Shown here one piece after another: positions 8,044-16,358 of a stretch of 64,000 nucleotides of DNA. The notes beneath the pieces are model-generated. The model did no database searches, was not told the origin of the DNA, and saw only the letters and a list, made by a program, of their open reading frames with translations. The stretch is taken from NCBI GenBank assembly GCA_902786815.1, contig CADADV010000004.1, forward strand, positions 1 through 64,000, in the 5' to 3' direction. Made by a program: the position numbers and the translations under genes. Source of the stretch: an uncultured Eubacteriales bacterium (GTDB lineage Bacteria; Bacillota; Clostridia; Peptostreptococcales; Anaerovoracaceae). Position 1 is the stretch's first letter. Each line of letters starts with the position of its first letter.

Positions 8044-9969
8044 TTAAACAAAACACTCCGTGTGTTCATTGACGCCGCACAGATTGCATCCGAGCCGGCA
8101 GTCCGGTGTCGTCTGCGCCGCTTCTGCCTTATGCTTTTCTGTCAGCAGGAACTGACGGTCAATAAAGGAATCGATATGATCCCACGGAAGGATCTCGTCC
8201 TCCCGGCGTTTTCTGTAATTATAAAAGGCCTCCAGGCTTTTGCCGTCGGCGAATCCCAGTTCCGCAGCGCAACGAGCAAAAGCATCTTCCCACAGCTCCG
8301 GCCGGAAGTGCTCCGTCCATGCGTCGAATGTGCATCCGTTCTTCCAGGCTTCCTCGAGGATCCTGCCCGTCCTCCGATCACCCCTGGCAAATACAGCTTC
8401 CAGGTTGCTGGTATGCGTCTCGTGGTAGTTAAAGGTCACGCCTTTGATGCGGAGTTTGCCGGACAGATAGTTGTGCTTCTCTATGAAGTCCTCCGGTCTG
8501 TCCTGGGCCTCCCACTGGAACGGCGTGTGCGGCTTCGGTACGAAGTTGGACACGCTGACAGTTACGCGGAATCTGCCGCCCTTCCGCCCGCGGATCTCGT
8601 AGTTGATATCCATGATCCGCCGCGCGATCTCCGCGATGCCGTCCAGATCCTCATAGGTCTCTCCGGGAAGCCCTATCATGAAGTACAGTTTGATGTGCTC
8701 CCAGCCAAGTTCCACCGCCTGACGTACTGCACTATAGATATCGTCCTCTGTGATGTTTTTGTTGATCACGTCACGCAGTCTCTGAGTCCCTGCTTCCGGC
8801 GCAAAGGTCAGCCCGGACTTGCGGTAGCCCTGGATCTCATCCAGCACCTTGAAGGAAAAGGAATCCAGCCTGAGGGACGGGAGAGAAAGCGCCACATTCT
8901 GCGCCTTGCAAAGACCCATCAGATCGACGGCCAATTCCTCGAACTGTGAATAATCACTGGTGGACAGGGATAACAGGGAGAGTTCTTCGTGCCCCGTATT
9001 GGCAAGCTGTTCCATCGCCAGGTGCTTGATCGTTTCAGGCTTTCTTTCCCGGACCGGCCGGTAGATCATGCCTGCCTGACAGAACCGGCATCCGCGGGTA
9101 CATCCCCGGAAGGTCTCTACAACGGATCTGTCGTGGACCGTATCGATGAACGGAACGATATTGCACGTCGGAAACGCCGCTTTATCGATGTCCGGGACGA
9201 CTGCACGGATGACCCGTTCCGGCGCCATTTCATGCACCGGCTTGATGGCTTTCACCGTACTTGCCAGATCTCCTGCTTCACTGTCATAGTATTCCACTTC
9301 ATAGAATTCCGGGATATAGACGCCGTCCCAGCCGGCGATTTTCCCGAGGAACGCGCTGCGGACATCATGCGCCGCATCACAGGCAGCAGCATCTGCAGCC
9401 GCAGCCTTTGCATCAGCATAAGCCTCACAGACTTTCTCCAGAAGTTCCTCTCCGTCTCCGATCAGGAACACATCAATAAAGTCGGCCAAAGGCTCCGGAT
9501 TGAACGCGCACGGTCCGCCGGCGAGAATGACCGGCATATGCTCGCCGCGGGCAGCAGCCTCCAGACGGTCGCTTCTGCGCACAGGCAAACCTGCCAGATC
9601 CAGCATGTTCAGCACATTGGTATAAGACATCTCATACTGCAGCGTGAACCCAAGCAAATCAAGTTCCCCTGCCGGTGTGAATGTCTCAAGCGTGAAGAGC
9701 TTCCTGCCCCTATCCCGCATGAGTTTCTCCATGTCGCCAGCCGGCGCGAACAGACGCTCGCAGTATATCCTGTCGTTGTTGTTCAGAATAGAATAAAGGA
9801 TCTGCATCCCCATATAGGACATTCCTATCTCATAGGTGTCCGGGAAAGCAAATCCCATGCGAACATCAACACTGCCAATATCCTTCCTGGCAATGTTGAC
9901 CTCTCCTCCTGTATAACGCGCAGGTTTTTCCACGCATTTCAAAATACTGTCAAGTTCTCTGTCAATCAT
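8044..9969 (-). CDS. TIGR03960-family B12-binding radical SAM protein
   Basis: A 641-residue protein. The N-terminal third resembles a cobalamin-binding Rossmann domain (ending ILAGGPCAFNPEPLADFIDVFLIGDGEE). A radical SAM core follows, with the cluster motif CTRGCRFCQAG near residue 280 (CxxxCxxC) and a TFAPEAGTQRLRDVINK segment. A Cys-rich C-terminus (CRLGCNLCG) may bind another Fe-S cluster. The family is widespread in Clostridia and usually paired with the DUF2344 gene that follows here. Its substrate is unknown to me; methylthiolation or methylation of RNA or protein is possible but unproven. The start lacks an obvious Shine-Dalgarno site. Confidence 0.88.
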   Translation of the reverse strand: MIDRELDSILKCVEKPARYTGGEVNIARKDIGSVDVRMGFAFPDTYEIGMSYMGMQILYSILNNNDRIYCERLFAPAGDMEKLMRDRGRKLFTLETFTPAGELDLLGFTLQYEMSYTNVLNMLDLAGLPVRRSDRLEAAARGEHMPVILAGGPCAFNPEPLADFIDVFLIGDGEELLEKVCEAYADAKAAAADAAACDAAHDVRSAFLGKIAGWDGVYIPEFYEVEYYDSEAGDLASTVKAIKPVHEMAPERVIRAVVPDIDKAAFPTCNIVPFIDTVHDRSVVETFRGCTRGCRFCQAGMIYRPVRERKPETIKHLAMEQLANTGHEELSLLSLSTSDYSQFEELAVDLMGLCKAQNVALSLPSLRLDSFSFKVLDEIQGYRKSGLTFAPEAGTQRLRDVINKNITEDDIYSAVRQAVELGWEHIKLYFMIGLPGETYEDLDGIAEIARRIMDINYEIRGRKGGRFRVTVSVSNFVPKPHTPFQWEAQDRPEDFIEKHNYLSGKLRIKGVTFNYHETHTSNLEAVFARGDRRTGRILEEAWKNGCTFDAWTEHFRPELWEDAFARCAAELGFADGKSLEAFYNYRKRREDEILPWDHIDSFIDRQFLLTEKHKAEAAQTTPDCRLGCNLCGVNEHTECFV

Positions 9970-9991
9970 ATTCTGAGTCCGGCACGATTCA

Positions 9992-10639
9992 TCAGTCAGC
10001 CATCAGCTCGTCCAGTGTCATACCGATCCTGTCCTCGATCTGTCTCAGGAGGACCTTTGTTTCTTCTTTTTTCTTAAGTATGATCGGCCTGGCCGCCATG
10101 TTCCCCTGCCGTTCTGCCTTTGCAATAATGTATTCCATGCGTTTATCGATGCCCGCATAATAGTCTTCCAGTACGACCCGGTCACCGATGCATACCAGAT
10201 CCGCCTCCGTCAGATGCATGGCGTCCGTAGTGAACTCATACATCATGTGCACGCGGATGATTTTCGCTTCCTCCGGCAACCCTTCGCGCAGGCAAAAGTC
10301 AGCAGCTACATCCCAGTGATTCTCCTCAACTCTGGCCATATCATGCAAAAGCCCCGCAGCCAGCGTGAGATCCAAATCTAATGATCTCGCTTCGCCTGCG
10401 TCGATACAGGTCAGATCGTGGTCGATCCTGTATCCAATGCGCCCGCCGTCTCTTTCAAAACTCTCAAAAGTCACTTCAGAAATGGGCGGCGCCAATGTTC
10501 CGCCTGCTTCATTGAGTACCTTGCCGATCCTGCAGGCTACATCTGCGACTGCCTCGCAGTGCCCTATGACATGGACTGGCGAGTTATAGTCATGCAGATA
10601 CTTCATGCATCTTTCTCTGTCAGGATGTTCATATGTCAT
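9992..10639 (-). CDS. HD-domain phosphohydrolase
   Basis: A 215-residue protein. Metal-ligand motifs of the HD superfamily are visible: a His in SPVHVIGHCEAVADVA, the HD pair in LAAGLLHDMARVEENHWD, and later Asp/His residues. Such proteins hydrolyse nucleotides or phosphodiesters; no specific substrate can be read from the sequence. I chose the ATG at 10639, giving an 11-base overlap with the end of obg; an internal ATG 11 codons later is an alternative. Co-transcription with obg and the radical SAM pair is likely given the short spacing. Confidence 0.75.
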   Translation of the reverse strand: MTYEHPDRERCMKYLHDYNSPVHVIGHCEAVADVACRIGKVLNEAGGTLAPPISEVTFESFERDGGRIGYRIDHDLTCIDAGEARSLDLDLTLAAGLLHDMARVEENHWDVAADFCLREGLPEEAKIIRVHMMYEFTTDAMHLTEADLVCIGDRVVLEDYYAGIDKRMEYIIAKAERQGNMAARPIILKKKEETKVLLRQIEDRIGMTLDELMAD

Positions 10640-11960
10640 AATCGTATTCTTCGTCATAATACTCAAATTCCATGTCGAAGAGTTTGATCGTATCGCCCTC
10701 TTCAATGCCCATCTCTCTGAGTTCATCATATACACCGCTGTTTTCGATGTATTTAAAGAGGTATCTTCTCGATCCGGCGTCGTTGAAGTTCGTGGAGTTG
10801 AAGATCTTCTCCAGCTGACGGCCGGTAATGATATAGTTTTCGCCGTCGTACTCCGCAAAGACCTTTCTGTAGTCTTCGTCGACATCATCGATAGCGAAAT
10901 CGAAATACTCTAATTCATTATACTCTTCCGGCGGATTTGCTTCCACCTCAAGAAGCTGTCTGTACGCTTCTTCGATCACTTCTTTGACGCCGAATCCGGA
11001 TGCTGCTGACATCGGCATGACCTTGTAGCCTTTGCTTTCTGCGTATTCTTTGAACTCGATGTATTCATCGCAGATTTCCAGGTCCTCCGGGTCCGTACAG
11101 CCGAGGATATCGATCTTGTTCGCGGCAACGATCTGGGGCTTCTTCATCAGTTTCCTGCTGTACTGCTCCAGTTCGCTGTTGATTTTATCAAAATCCTCTT
11201 TTGGATCCCGTCCTTCGCTTCCCGACACATCAACGATATGGATCAGCACCTTGGTGCGTTCGATGTGCTTGAGGAAATAATGACCAAGGCCTGCACCTTC
11301 ATGCGCACCTTCGATAATGCCCGCGATGTCCGCCATGACGAAGCTGTTGTCATAGATGCTGACGACACCAAGGTTCGGATCAATGGTCGTGAAATGATAA
11401 TTCGCGATTTTGGGCCGGGCGCTGGTTGCCACAGAAAGCAGAGAAGACTTGCCTACATTCGGGAATCCTACGAGTCCCACATCGGCAATGAGTTTCATCT
11501 CGAGGATGACCTGCCGCTCCTTGGCGAAACCGCCGGCCTCCGCAAAGTTCGGCGCCTGCCGTGTAGGCGTGGCAAATCTGGCGTTGCCTCTGCCGCCTCT
11601 GCCGCCTTTGGCTGCAACGAAAGACTGGCCGTGCTCCGTCATATCCGCCATGATCTTGCCGCTTGCTTCATCGATGACCATCGTGCCAACCGGCACCTTG
11701 ATCACAAGGTCCTCTCCGTTCTTACCGAAACGTTTTTTCTTCATGCCGTTCTGGCCGCTTTCGGCTTCGTACTTTCTCTTGTAGCGGAAGTCCATGAGTG
11801 TTCTGAGATTCTCATCAGCCGTGAACACCACATCTCCGCCTTTGCCGCCGTCGCCGCCGTCCGGGCCGCCTTCCGGCACGAAGGGTTCCCGGCGGAAGGT
11901 AACCGCGCCATTGCCGCCTTTGCCTGATTTAATTGTAATTTTCGCTCTGTCTACAAACAT
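10629..11960 (-). CDS. obg: Obg/CgtA ribosome-assembly GTPase
   Basis: A 443-residue protein in the usual Obg order: a glycine-rich OBG fold (residues about 1-158, [27 protein letters not shown]-type), a G domain with GFPNVGKSS (G1), DIAGIIEGA (G3) and NKIDI (G4), and a C-terminal OCT domain ending in an acidic tail ([13 protein letters not shown]). Obg binds late 50S precursors and is linked to the stringent response. It follows rplU-rpmA as in many bacteria, but a strong terminator hairpin sits 18 bases before its ATG and no clear ribosome binding site is visible, so expression depends on read-through or an internal promoter. Confidence 0.96.
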   Translation of the reverse strand: [443 protein letters not shown]

Positions 11961-11977
11961 TTGCTCAAAAACCTAAA

Positions 11978-12000
11978 AGCCCCTAACAGGGTTAGGGGCT
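11978..12000 (-). terminator. Terminator/attenuator between rpmA and obg
   Basis: A perfect 10-bp stem (AGCCCCTAAC at 11978-11987 with its complement at 11991-12000) has a 3-base loop and is followed on the minus strand by TTTTAGGTTTTT. It ends the rplU-rpmA transcript 9 bases after the rpmA stop codon and just ahead of obg. Confidence 0.85.
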
Positions 12001-12009
12001 CGAAATAGC

Positions 12010-12270
12010 TTACGCTTCCTTAGGATATACACTTACCTGCTTACGTTTCTTGTCTTTTCTTTCGAATTTGACATTTCCGTCAACTGTAGCAAATAATGTA
12101 TCGTCTCCGCCTTTGCCTACATTGTTGCCAGGGTGGAACTTTGTTCCTCTCTGTCTGACAAGAATGCTGCCGGCACTTACGAACTGACCATCCCCGGTCT
12201 TAACGCCCAGACGTTTCGACTCAGAATCACGACCGTTCTTCGAGCTACCTACACCTTTTTTACTTGCCAT
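12010..12270 (-). CDS. rpmA: 50S ribosomal protein L27
   Basis: An 86-residue L27 beginning [22 protein letters not shown], which lies at the peptidyl-transferase centre. Most Firmicutes make L27 with an extra N-terminal peptide (ending xLQxFA) that is cut off by the protease Prp, encoded between rplU and rpmA. Here the start codon has AAGGAGG 6 bases upstream, so translation begins directly at the mature-type N-terminus, and only 67 bases separate rpmA from rplU, leaving no room for prp. The two absences fit each other. Confidence 0.97.
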   Translation of the reverse strand: MASKKGVGSSKNGRDSESKRLGVKTGDGQFVSAGSILVRQRGTKFHPGNNVGKGGDDTLFATVDGNVKFERKDKKRKQVSVYPKEA

Positions 12271-12337
12271 GATATACCTCCTTGTATGATTATATCACCA
12301 ATCTAAACTCTAATTTCCGTTTCTTTGCGCTGTATGC

Positions 12338-12853
12338 TTATTTAGCTGCGTTGATAGCTTCGAGGATCTCAGCCTTCGTAGCCTTAGCGTCGATTTCGAT
12401 GCCGTTCTTCTCAGCATATTCAACCAGTTCTGCCTTCAGCATCTTGTCCAGCGGCTTTTCTTCTGTCTCTGCTGCAACTTCTTCTACTGCTTCTTCAACA
12501 GCTTCTTCTGCAGGCTCTTCTACCTTCTTCGGTTCAGCCTTGACACCCGCTACGGATGTGATTTCAACCAGTGTGTACGGCTGTCTGTGACCCTGTTTCT
12601 TTCTGTAATCCTTCTTAGCCTTGTACTTGAAGATGATTACCTTGTCACCCTTGCCGGATTCTACAACGTCTGCTTCTACAGTAAGTCCGTCAAGATACGG
12701 AGTTCCGACTTTAATATCAGAACCTTCTCCTGCGGCGAGGACTTTGTCAAATACTACAGTGCTTCCGATTTCAGCGTCCAGTTTCTCAACTCTGATCTGA
12801 TCACCGTTCTGTACCTTGTACTGTTTTCCGCCTGTTTCAATAATTGCGTACAT
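12338..12853 (-). CDS. rplU: 50S ribosomal protein L21 with C-terminal extension
   Basis: A 171-residue protein; ordinary L21 is about 103. Residues 1-102 are canonical L21 ([15 protein letters not shown]... [11 protein letters not shown]). An acidic Glu/Ala/Val-rich linker follows, then a helical module [20 protein letters not shown]...TKAEILEAI that looks like a HeH/SAP-type fold known from nucleic-acid-binding tails. The extension is in frame with no stop and keeps the same codon character, so it is not an annotation artefact. The start has GAGGAGG upstream. It is the first gene of rplU-rpmA(-obg). Confidence 0.95.
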   Translation of the reverse strand: MYAIIETGGKQYKVQNGDQIRVEKLDAEIGSTVVFDKVLAAGEGSDIKVGTPYLDGLTVEADVVESGKGDKVIIFKYKAKKDYRKKQGHRQPYTLVEITSVAGVKAEPKKVEEPAEEAVEEAVEEVAAETEEKPLDKMLKAELVEYAEKNGIEIDAKATKAEILEAINAAK

Positions 12854-12984
12854 TTAATTCTTTCCTCCTCTAACCAGTCTCGCCTACCGGGGCAGCGCGG
12901 CTGAATTGCGCGCATTTAAATAGCCCTGTTCGAGCGGCTCATACTCTGATACTATACAACACTCGCCATTACTTGTAAAGCACT
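12854..12984 (-). promoter_or_regulatory. rplU promoter and leader (possible L21 leader element)
   Basis: On the minus strand TTTACA and TATAGT are spaced by 17 bases. They lie at about 12,980 and 12,957 respectively and drive a leader of about 95 bases. The leader contains GC-rich segments that can pair (GCGCGC, GCCGCGC, CCCCGG) before GAGGAGG. Firmicute rplU operons often carry an L21 leader RNA that senses a ribosomal protein; position and length fit, but I cannot confirm the family from memory. Confidence 0.5.
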
Positions 12985-13030
12985 TTTTTCCGAATTCCGC
13001 GAGAATACGTCGAAAATCCGAGATGATAGA

Positions 13031-13061
13031 AACAGCACCGGACATGAGACCCGGTGCTGTT
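13031..13061 (-). terminator. Intrinsic terminator after recA
   Basis: A perfect 11-bp stem (AACAGCACCGG at 13031-13041 with 13051-13061) has a 9-base loop and a short, interrupted T stretch on the minus strand. It lies about 30 bases after the recA stop codon. Confidence 0.75.
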
Positions 13062-13089
13062 ATTTGTCTTTCATCAACTAGTCTGCCGC

Positions 13090-14217
13090 TTACTCAATGA
13101 TCACGCCGTCTTCATCGACGAGAATCCCGTCAGGACCAGCTGCGCCGGCGGGATCGTCTGCGCCGTCTCCTTCCCCTCCTGTGCGGGATGCACGGAGCAT
13201 ATCCAGGAGCTGGGTCTGGATCTCATCCATGACCTGCGGATTGGTTTCGAGATATGATTTGACATTCTCACGGCCCTGGCCGATGCGGTCTCCCTTGTAG
13301 CTGTACCAGGAGCCGGCCTTCTCGATCAGTCCGCCGTCAACAGCACAGTCAAGGATGTCACCGGATCTGGAAATGCCTTTGCCGTACATGATATCGAATT
13401 CAGCCTGCTTGAACGGCGGCGCCACCTTGTTCTTGACGATCTTGGCCTTGGTCCTGTTGCCGAGAACCTGATCGCCCGCCTTGATGGAATCGATTCTTCT
13501 GACATCGATTCTCATGGAAGAGAAGAACTTCAGCGCGCGACCGCCGGTCGTTGTCTCCGGGTTGCCGAACATAACGCCGATCTTCTCTCTGAGCTGATTG
13601 ATAAAGATAATAGTCGTATTAGTCTTATTGATCACGCCTGCAAGCTTTCTGAGCGCCTGAGACATGAGTCTGGCCTGGAGTCCTACTGCTGCGTCACCCA
13701 TAGCGCCGTCGATCTCGTGCTTCGGAACAAGAGCTGCGACAGAGTCGACTACAACGACATCAAGCGCGCCGCTCCTGACGAGCGTTTCTGCGATTTCCAG
13801 AGCCTGTTCGCCGTAATCCGGCTGCGCTACCAGCAGTTCATCCACATCGACGCCGAGATTGCGCGCATATTCCGGATCCAGTGCATGCTCAGCATCGATA
13901 AAAGCTGCTTTGCCGCCGTTCTTCTGCGCTTCTGCTATGATATGCAGTGTCAGCGTTGTCTTACCGGACGATTCAGGTCCGTATATCTCTACGATACGTC
14001 CGCGCGGAACGCCGCCGATTCCGGTTGCCATATCCAGACTCATGGAACCAGTGGAAATTGCTTCTATATTCAGCCTGGCACTGTCATCACCAAGTTTCAT
14101 CACTGCGCCCTTGCCGAACTGTTTCTGTATCTGCGCCATCGCGCTGGCCAATGCCTTCTCACGGTCCGCATCGCTTGCAAAACCGGGATGATATCCGTTG
14201 TCATTTTTTGTTGCCAT
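13090..14217 (-). CDS. recA: Recombinase RecA
   Basis: A 375-residue RecA. Walker [10 protein letters not shown], Walker B with VVVDSVAAL, the L1/L2 DNA-binding loops ([14 protein letters not shown] and [20 protein letters not shown]) and an acidic C-terminus are all present. It forms filaments on single-stranded DNA for strand exchange and triggers LexA self-cleavage. GGAGGAG lies upstream of the ATG at 14217. The promoter carries two LexA boxes, and the cinA-recA order is the common Firmicute one, though recA here has its own promoter. Confidence 0.98.
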   Translation of the reverse strand: MATKNDNGYHPGFASDADREKALASAMAQIQKQFGKGAVMKLGDDSARLNIEAISTGSMSLDMATGIGGVPRGRIVEIYGPESSGKTTLTLHIIAEAQKNGGKAAFIDAEHALDPEYARNLGVDVDELLVAQPDYGEQALEIAETLVRSGALDVVVVDSVAALVPKHEIDGAMGDAAVGLQARLMSQALRKLAGVINKTNTTIIFINQLREKIGVMFGNPETTTGGRALKFFSSMRIDVRRIDSIKAGDQVLGNRTKAKIVKNKVAPPFKQAEFDIMYGKGISRSGDILDCAVDGGLIEKAGSWYSYKGDRIGQGRENVKSYLETNPQVMDEIQTQLLDMLRASRTGGEGDGADDPAGAAGPDGILVDEDGVIIE

Positions 14218-14230
14218 GATTTCTCCTCCG

Positions 14231-14260
14231 TTAACCCATGTTAATCCATGTCTAACCCAT
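14231..14260 (-). other. Three tandem minimal ORFs in the recA leader
   Basis: Between the recA promoter and its ribosome binding site three near-identical 10-11 base units each read ATG-one codon-stop on the minus strand: ATGGGTTAG (14252-14260), ATGGATTAA (14241-14249) and ATGGGTTAA (14231-14239). Whether ribosomes use them is unknown; none has a clear Shine-Dalgarno site of its own. Confidence 0.5.
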
Positions 14261-14271
14261 GTTCAATTCGT

Positions 14272-14341
14272 GAACATCTGTTCTTTAGTTATAATACCCT
14301 TCAATGCAACGTTTGTCAATATAGAAATTGAACATCTGTTC
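14272..14341 (-). promoter_or_regulatory. recA SOS promoter with two LexA boxes
   Basis: The minus strand has TTGACA (14314-14319) and TATTAT (14291-14296) spaced by 17 bases. Two identical GAACATCTGTTC palindromes, matching the Firmicute/Gram-positive LexA box GAAC-N4-GTTC, lie upstream of the -35 (14330-14341) and downstream of the -10 (14272-14283). This indicates SOS control of recA; the lexA gene is not in the window. Confidence 0.88.
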
Positions 14342-14447
14342 TTAATGTTTTGTTGCTGTATATTATTGACACTATTTACATTTTATGTAATTTAATCACA
14401 CTTGCCCGATTCTGTCAACCCTATTCATCAAACATAGTCAAACAGAA

Positions 14448-15731
14448 TCAAACATTTCTGTAAATCATGTCAAACATACTCAGTACGGCATGCCGTCTGT
14501 TCCGCTGACGATCCTTGATCCTCCGGTCGATTTTACGGCAAAGGGTCATGCCGTCCTTCTCACCGCAAACGGATTCGCTCAGCGACAGACCGATATACAC
14601 CAGTCCGACAGGCTTCTCTTCTGTTCCGCCATCCGGCCCTGCTATGCCGGTAACCGAAACACCGATATCCGTTCCGGCTTTTAAACGGACACCTTCTGCC
14701 ATCTCGATCGCAGTCTGCTCACTGACCGCCCCGTACTTCTCGAGCGTCTCAGCCTTGACATCAAGTTCATCCATCTTCGCCTGATTGCTGTATGTCACCA
14801 GGCTCCGGTCGAATACAGCTGAAATCCCCGGAACATCTGTCAATGAAGCGCCAAACAGGCCGCCGGTGCAGGACTCTGCAGCTGCAATGGTTATATTGCG
14901 TGACATAAGCATATTACCGACAACCACCGGGAATTCTTCTCCCTCGGTGCTGTAGATATACTGGCCGATGTATTCTTTGGCCTTTGCGATCATTTCATCA
15001 ACAGCAGAGGCGGCTTCTTCCCTGCTCGACCGTTTCGAAGCGATTCTTACAGAGCATTCTCCGTTCTTCGCATATGTCGCGATCGTAGGATCCGTCTGCC
15101 CGTCGATCAAAGGCAAAAGCACCGTTTCCAGATCTGATTCGCCGATGCCGAACGTCCTGATTTCTTTATAGACCAGGCAGCCCTCCGTCAGTTCCTCCAG
15201 CCATGGCATTACGGAGCGTTCAAACATCCGTGTCATCTCCTTCGGAGGCCCCGGCAGGCAAGCGATCCACTGCCTGCGGTCCGAACCGGATCCGTCTTCA
15301 CAAACCTTTCTGTCAAGAGCGAATCCCGGCGCTGTCCCTGCATCATTATAAAAAACACGGCACCGCGATGGCAGCAGCGCCTGTTTGATGTTGTTATCCG
15401 TCATCACGGCTTTATACGCAAGCATACGGCTGCGTATGCTCTCCAGGATGTCGTCATGCATCACGAGTTCATCACCCATGACCTGACAGGCGATTTCCTT
15501 CGTCATGTCATCCTGCGTCGGTCCAAGCCCGCCTGTTGTGATCACGATATCACAGTCCCTGAGGGATGTTTCGATCATCTCAGCAAGCCGTCCGGGGTTG
15601 TCGCCCACTGTATAGTGGTACATGACATCGATCCCGATATCGTTCAGTCTGCGCGACAGATATACCGTATTCGTATTTGTGATCTCACCGAAAAGAATCT
15701 CAGTTCCAACAGTAAGAATAGCTGCTTTCAT
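14448..15731 (-). CDS. cinA: CinA (competence/damage-inducible protein A)
   Basis: A 427-residue protein with an N-terminal MoCF/MogA-like domain (AAILTVGTEILFGEITNTNT, TTGGLGPTQDDMTKE) and a C-terminal CinA amidase domain (AAAESCTGGLFGASLTDVPGIS, SVTGIAGPDGGTEEKPVGLVYIG). Family members act as NMN deamidase and/or ADP-ribose pyrophosphatase. A clear CTGGAG site precedes the ATG. It belongs to the rimO-pgsA-cinA-recA neighbourhood seen in many Firmicutes. Its stop codon sits within a set of helically phased TCAAACA repeats. Confidence 0.94.
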   Translation of the reverse strand: MKAAILTVGTEILFGEITNTNTVYLSRRLNDIGIDVMYHYTVGDNPGRLAEMIETSLRDCDIVITTGGLGPTQDDMTKEIACQVMGDELVMHDDILESIRSRMLAYKAVMTDNNIKQALLPSRCRVFYNDAGTAPGFALDRKVCEDGSGSDRRQWIACLPGPPKEMTRMFERSVMPWLEELTEGCLVYKEIRTFGIGESDLETVLLPLIDGQTDPTIATYAKNGECSVRIASKRSSREEAASAVDEMIAKAKEYIGQYIYSTEGEEFPVVVGNMLMSRNITIAAAESCTGGLFGASLTDVPGISAVFDRSLVTYSNQAKMDELDVKAETLEKYGAVSEQTAIEMAEGVRLKAGTDIGVSVTGIAGPDGGTEEKPVGLVYIGLSLSESVCGEKDGMTLCRKIDRRIKDRQRNRRHAVLSMFDMIYRNV

Positions 15732-15782
15732 GCAAAATCTCCAGATTCCGGCTGAATGTCCGGCTTTGCGCCTGCGGGGACA

Positions 15783-16352
15783 TCAGCCCTTATTCTTCAT
15801 TGAAAAGACTTGTTTGTTCTTGATGATATACTCTGCACCGGACCAGATGGTCATTACCAGAGCCGCCCAAAGCATGATCTGATCCAGCGGGCAGTAGAAC
15901 GGCAGCAGGCTGCACGGCCAGTTTTTCAGCATGAGCAGCGGAATCGCGACCATCTGGCAGACGGTCTTGATTTTGCCTGACCATCCGGCGGCGATGACGA
16001 TGCCTTCCGCTGCGGCTACCTGCCGCATACCTGTGATAATAAACTCACGGCCGAGAATAACGATGACCATCCATCCTGGGATGTCTCCAAGCTCCACAAG
16101 ACAGACAAAAGCCGACATGGTCAGCAGCTTGTCCGCGAGCGGATCCATCAGTTTGCCGAAATTCGTCACCAGATTGTACTTACGGGCAATTTTGCCGTCC
16201 AGCATGTCTGTAAGCGCAGCTGCCAGGAATACGATGGTTGCAGCTACCCGGAACCCCATCAGCAGCAGGACGATAAAGAGCGGAATCGCGCAGACCCTCG
16301 CGATCGTCAGCTGATTCGGCAGATTTTTGAACTTAAAATCCTGTTTTTCCAT
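15783..16352 (-). CDS. pgsA: CDP-diacylglycerol-glycerol-3-phosphate 3-phosphatidyltransferase
   Basis: A 189-residue integral membrane enzyme that makes phosphatidylglycerol phosphate, the first committed step to phosphatidylglycerol and cardiolipin. The CDP-alcohol phosphotransferase motif D-G-x2-A-R-x8-G-x3-D-x3-D is visible as TDMLDGKIARKYNLVTNFGKLMDPLADK. About five hydrophobic segments follow. AAGGAT precedes the ATG. It lies 6 bases after rimO in the same unit. A cardiolipin synthase that would use its product chain is encoded at 30,550-32,151. Confidence 0.95.
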   Translation of the reverse strand: MEKQDFKFKNLPNQLTIARVCAIPLFIVLLLMGFRVAATIVFLAAALTDMLDGKIARKYNLVTNFGKLMDPLADKLLTMSAFVCLVELGDIPGWMVIVILGREFIITGMRQVAAAEGIVIAAGWSGKIKTVCQMVAIPLLMLKNWPCSLLPFYCPLDQIMLWAALVMTIWSGAEYIIKNKQVFSMKNKG

Positions 16353-16358
16353 GATAAT

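Noticed and set aside
10640-10888. Longer N-terminus for the HD-domain protein
   Set aside because: The extension reads through the 3' end of obg in another frame and gives low-complexity, non-conserved residues.
12854-13089. A prp gene displaced upstream of rplU
   Set aside because: This region holds only the rplU promoter/leader and the recA terminator; no frame resembling Prp exists.
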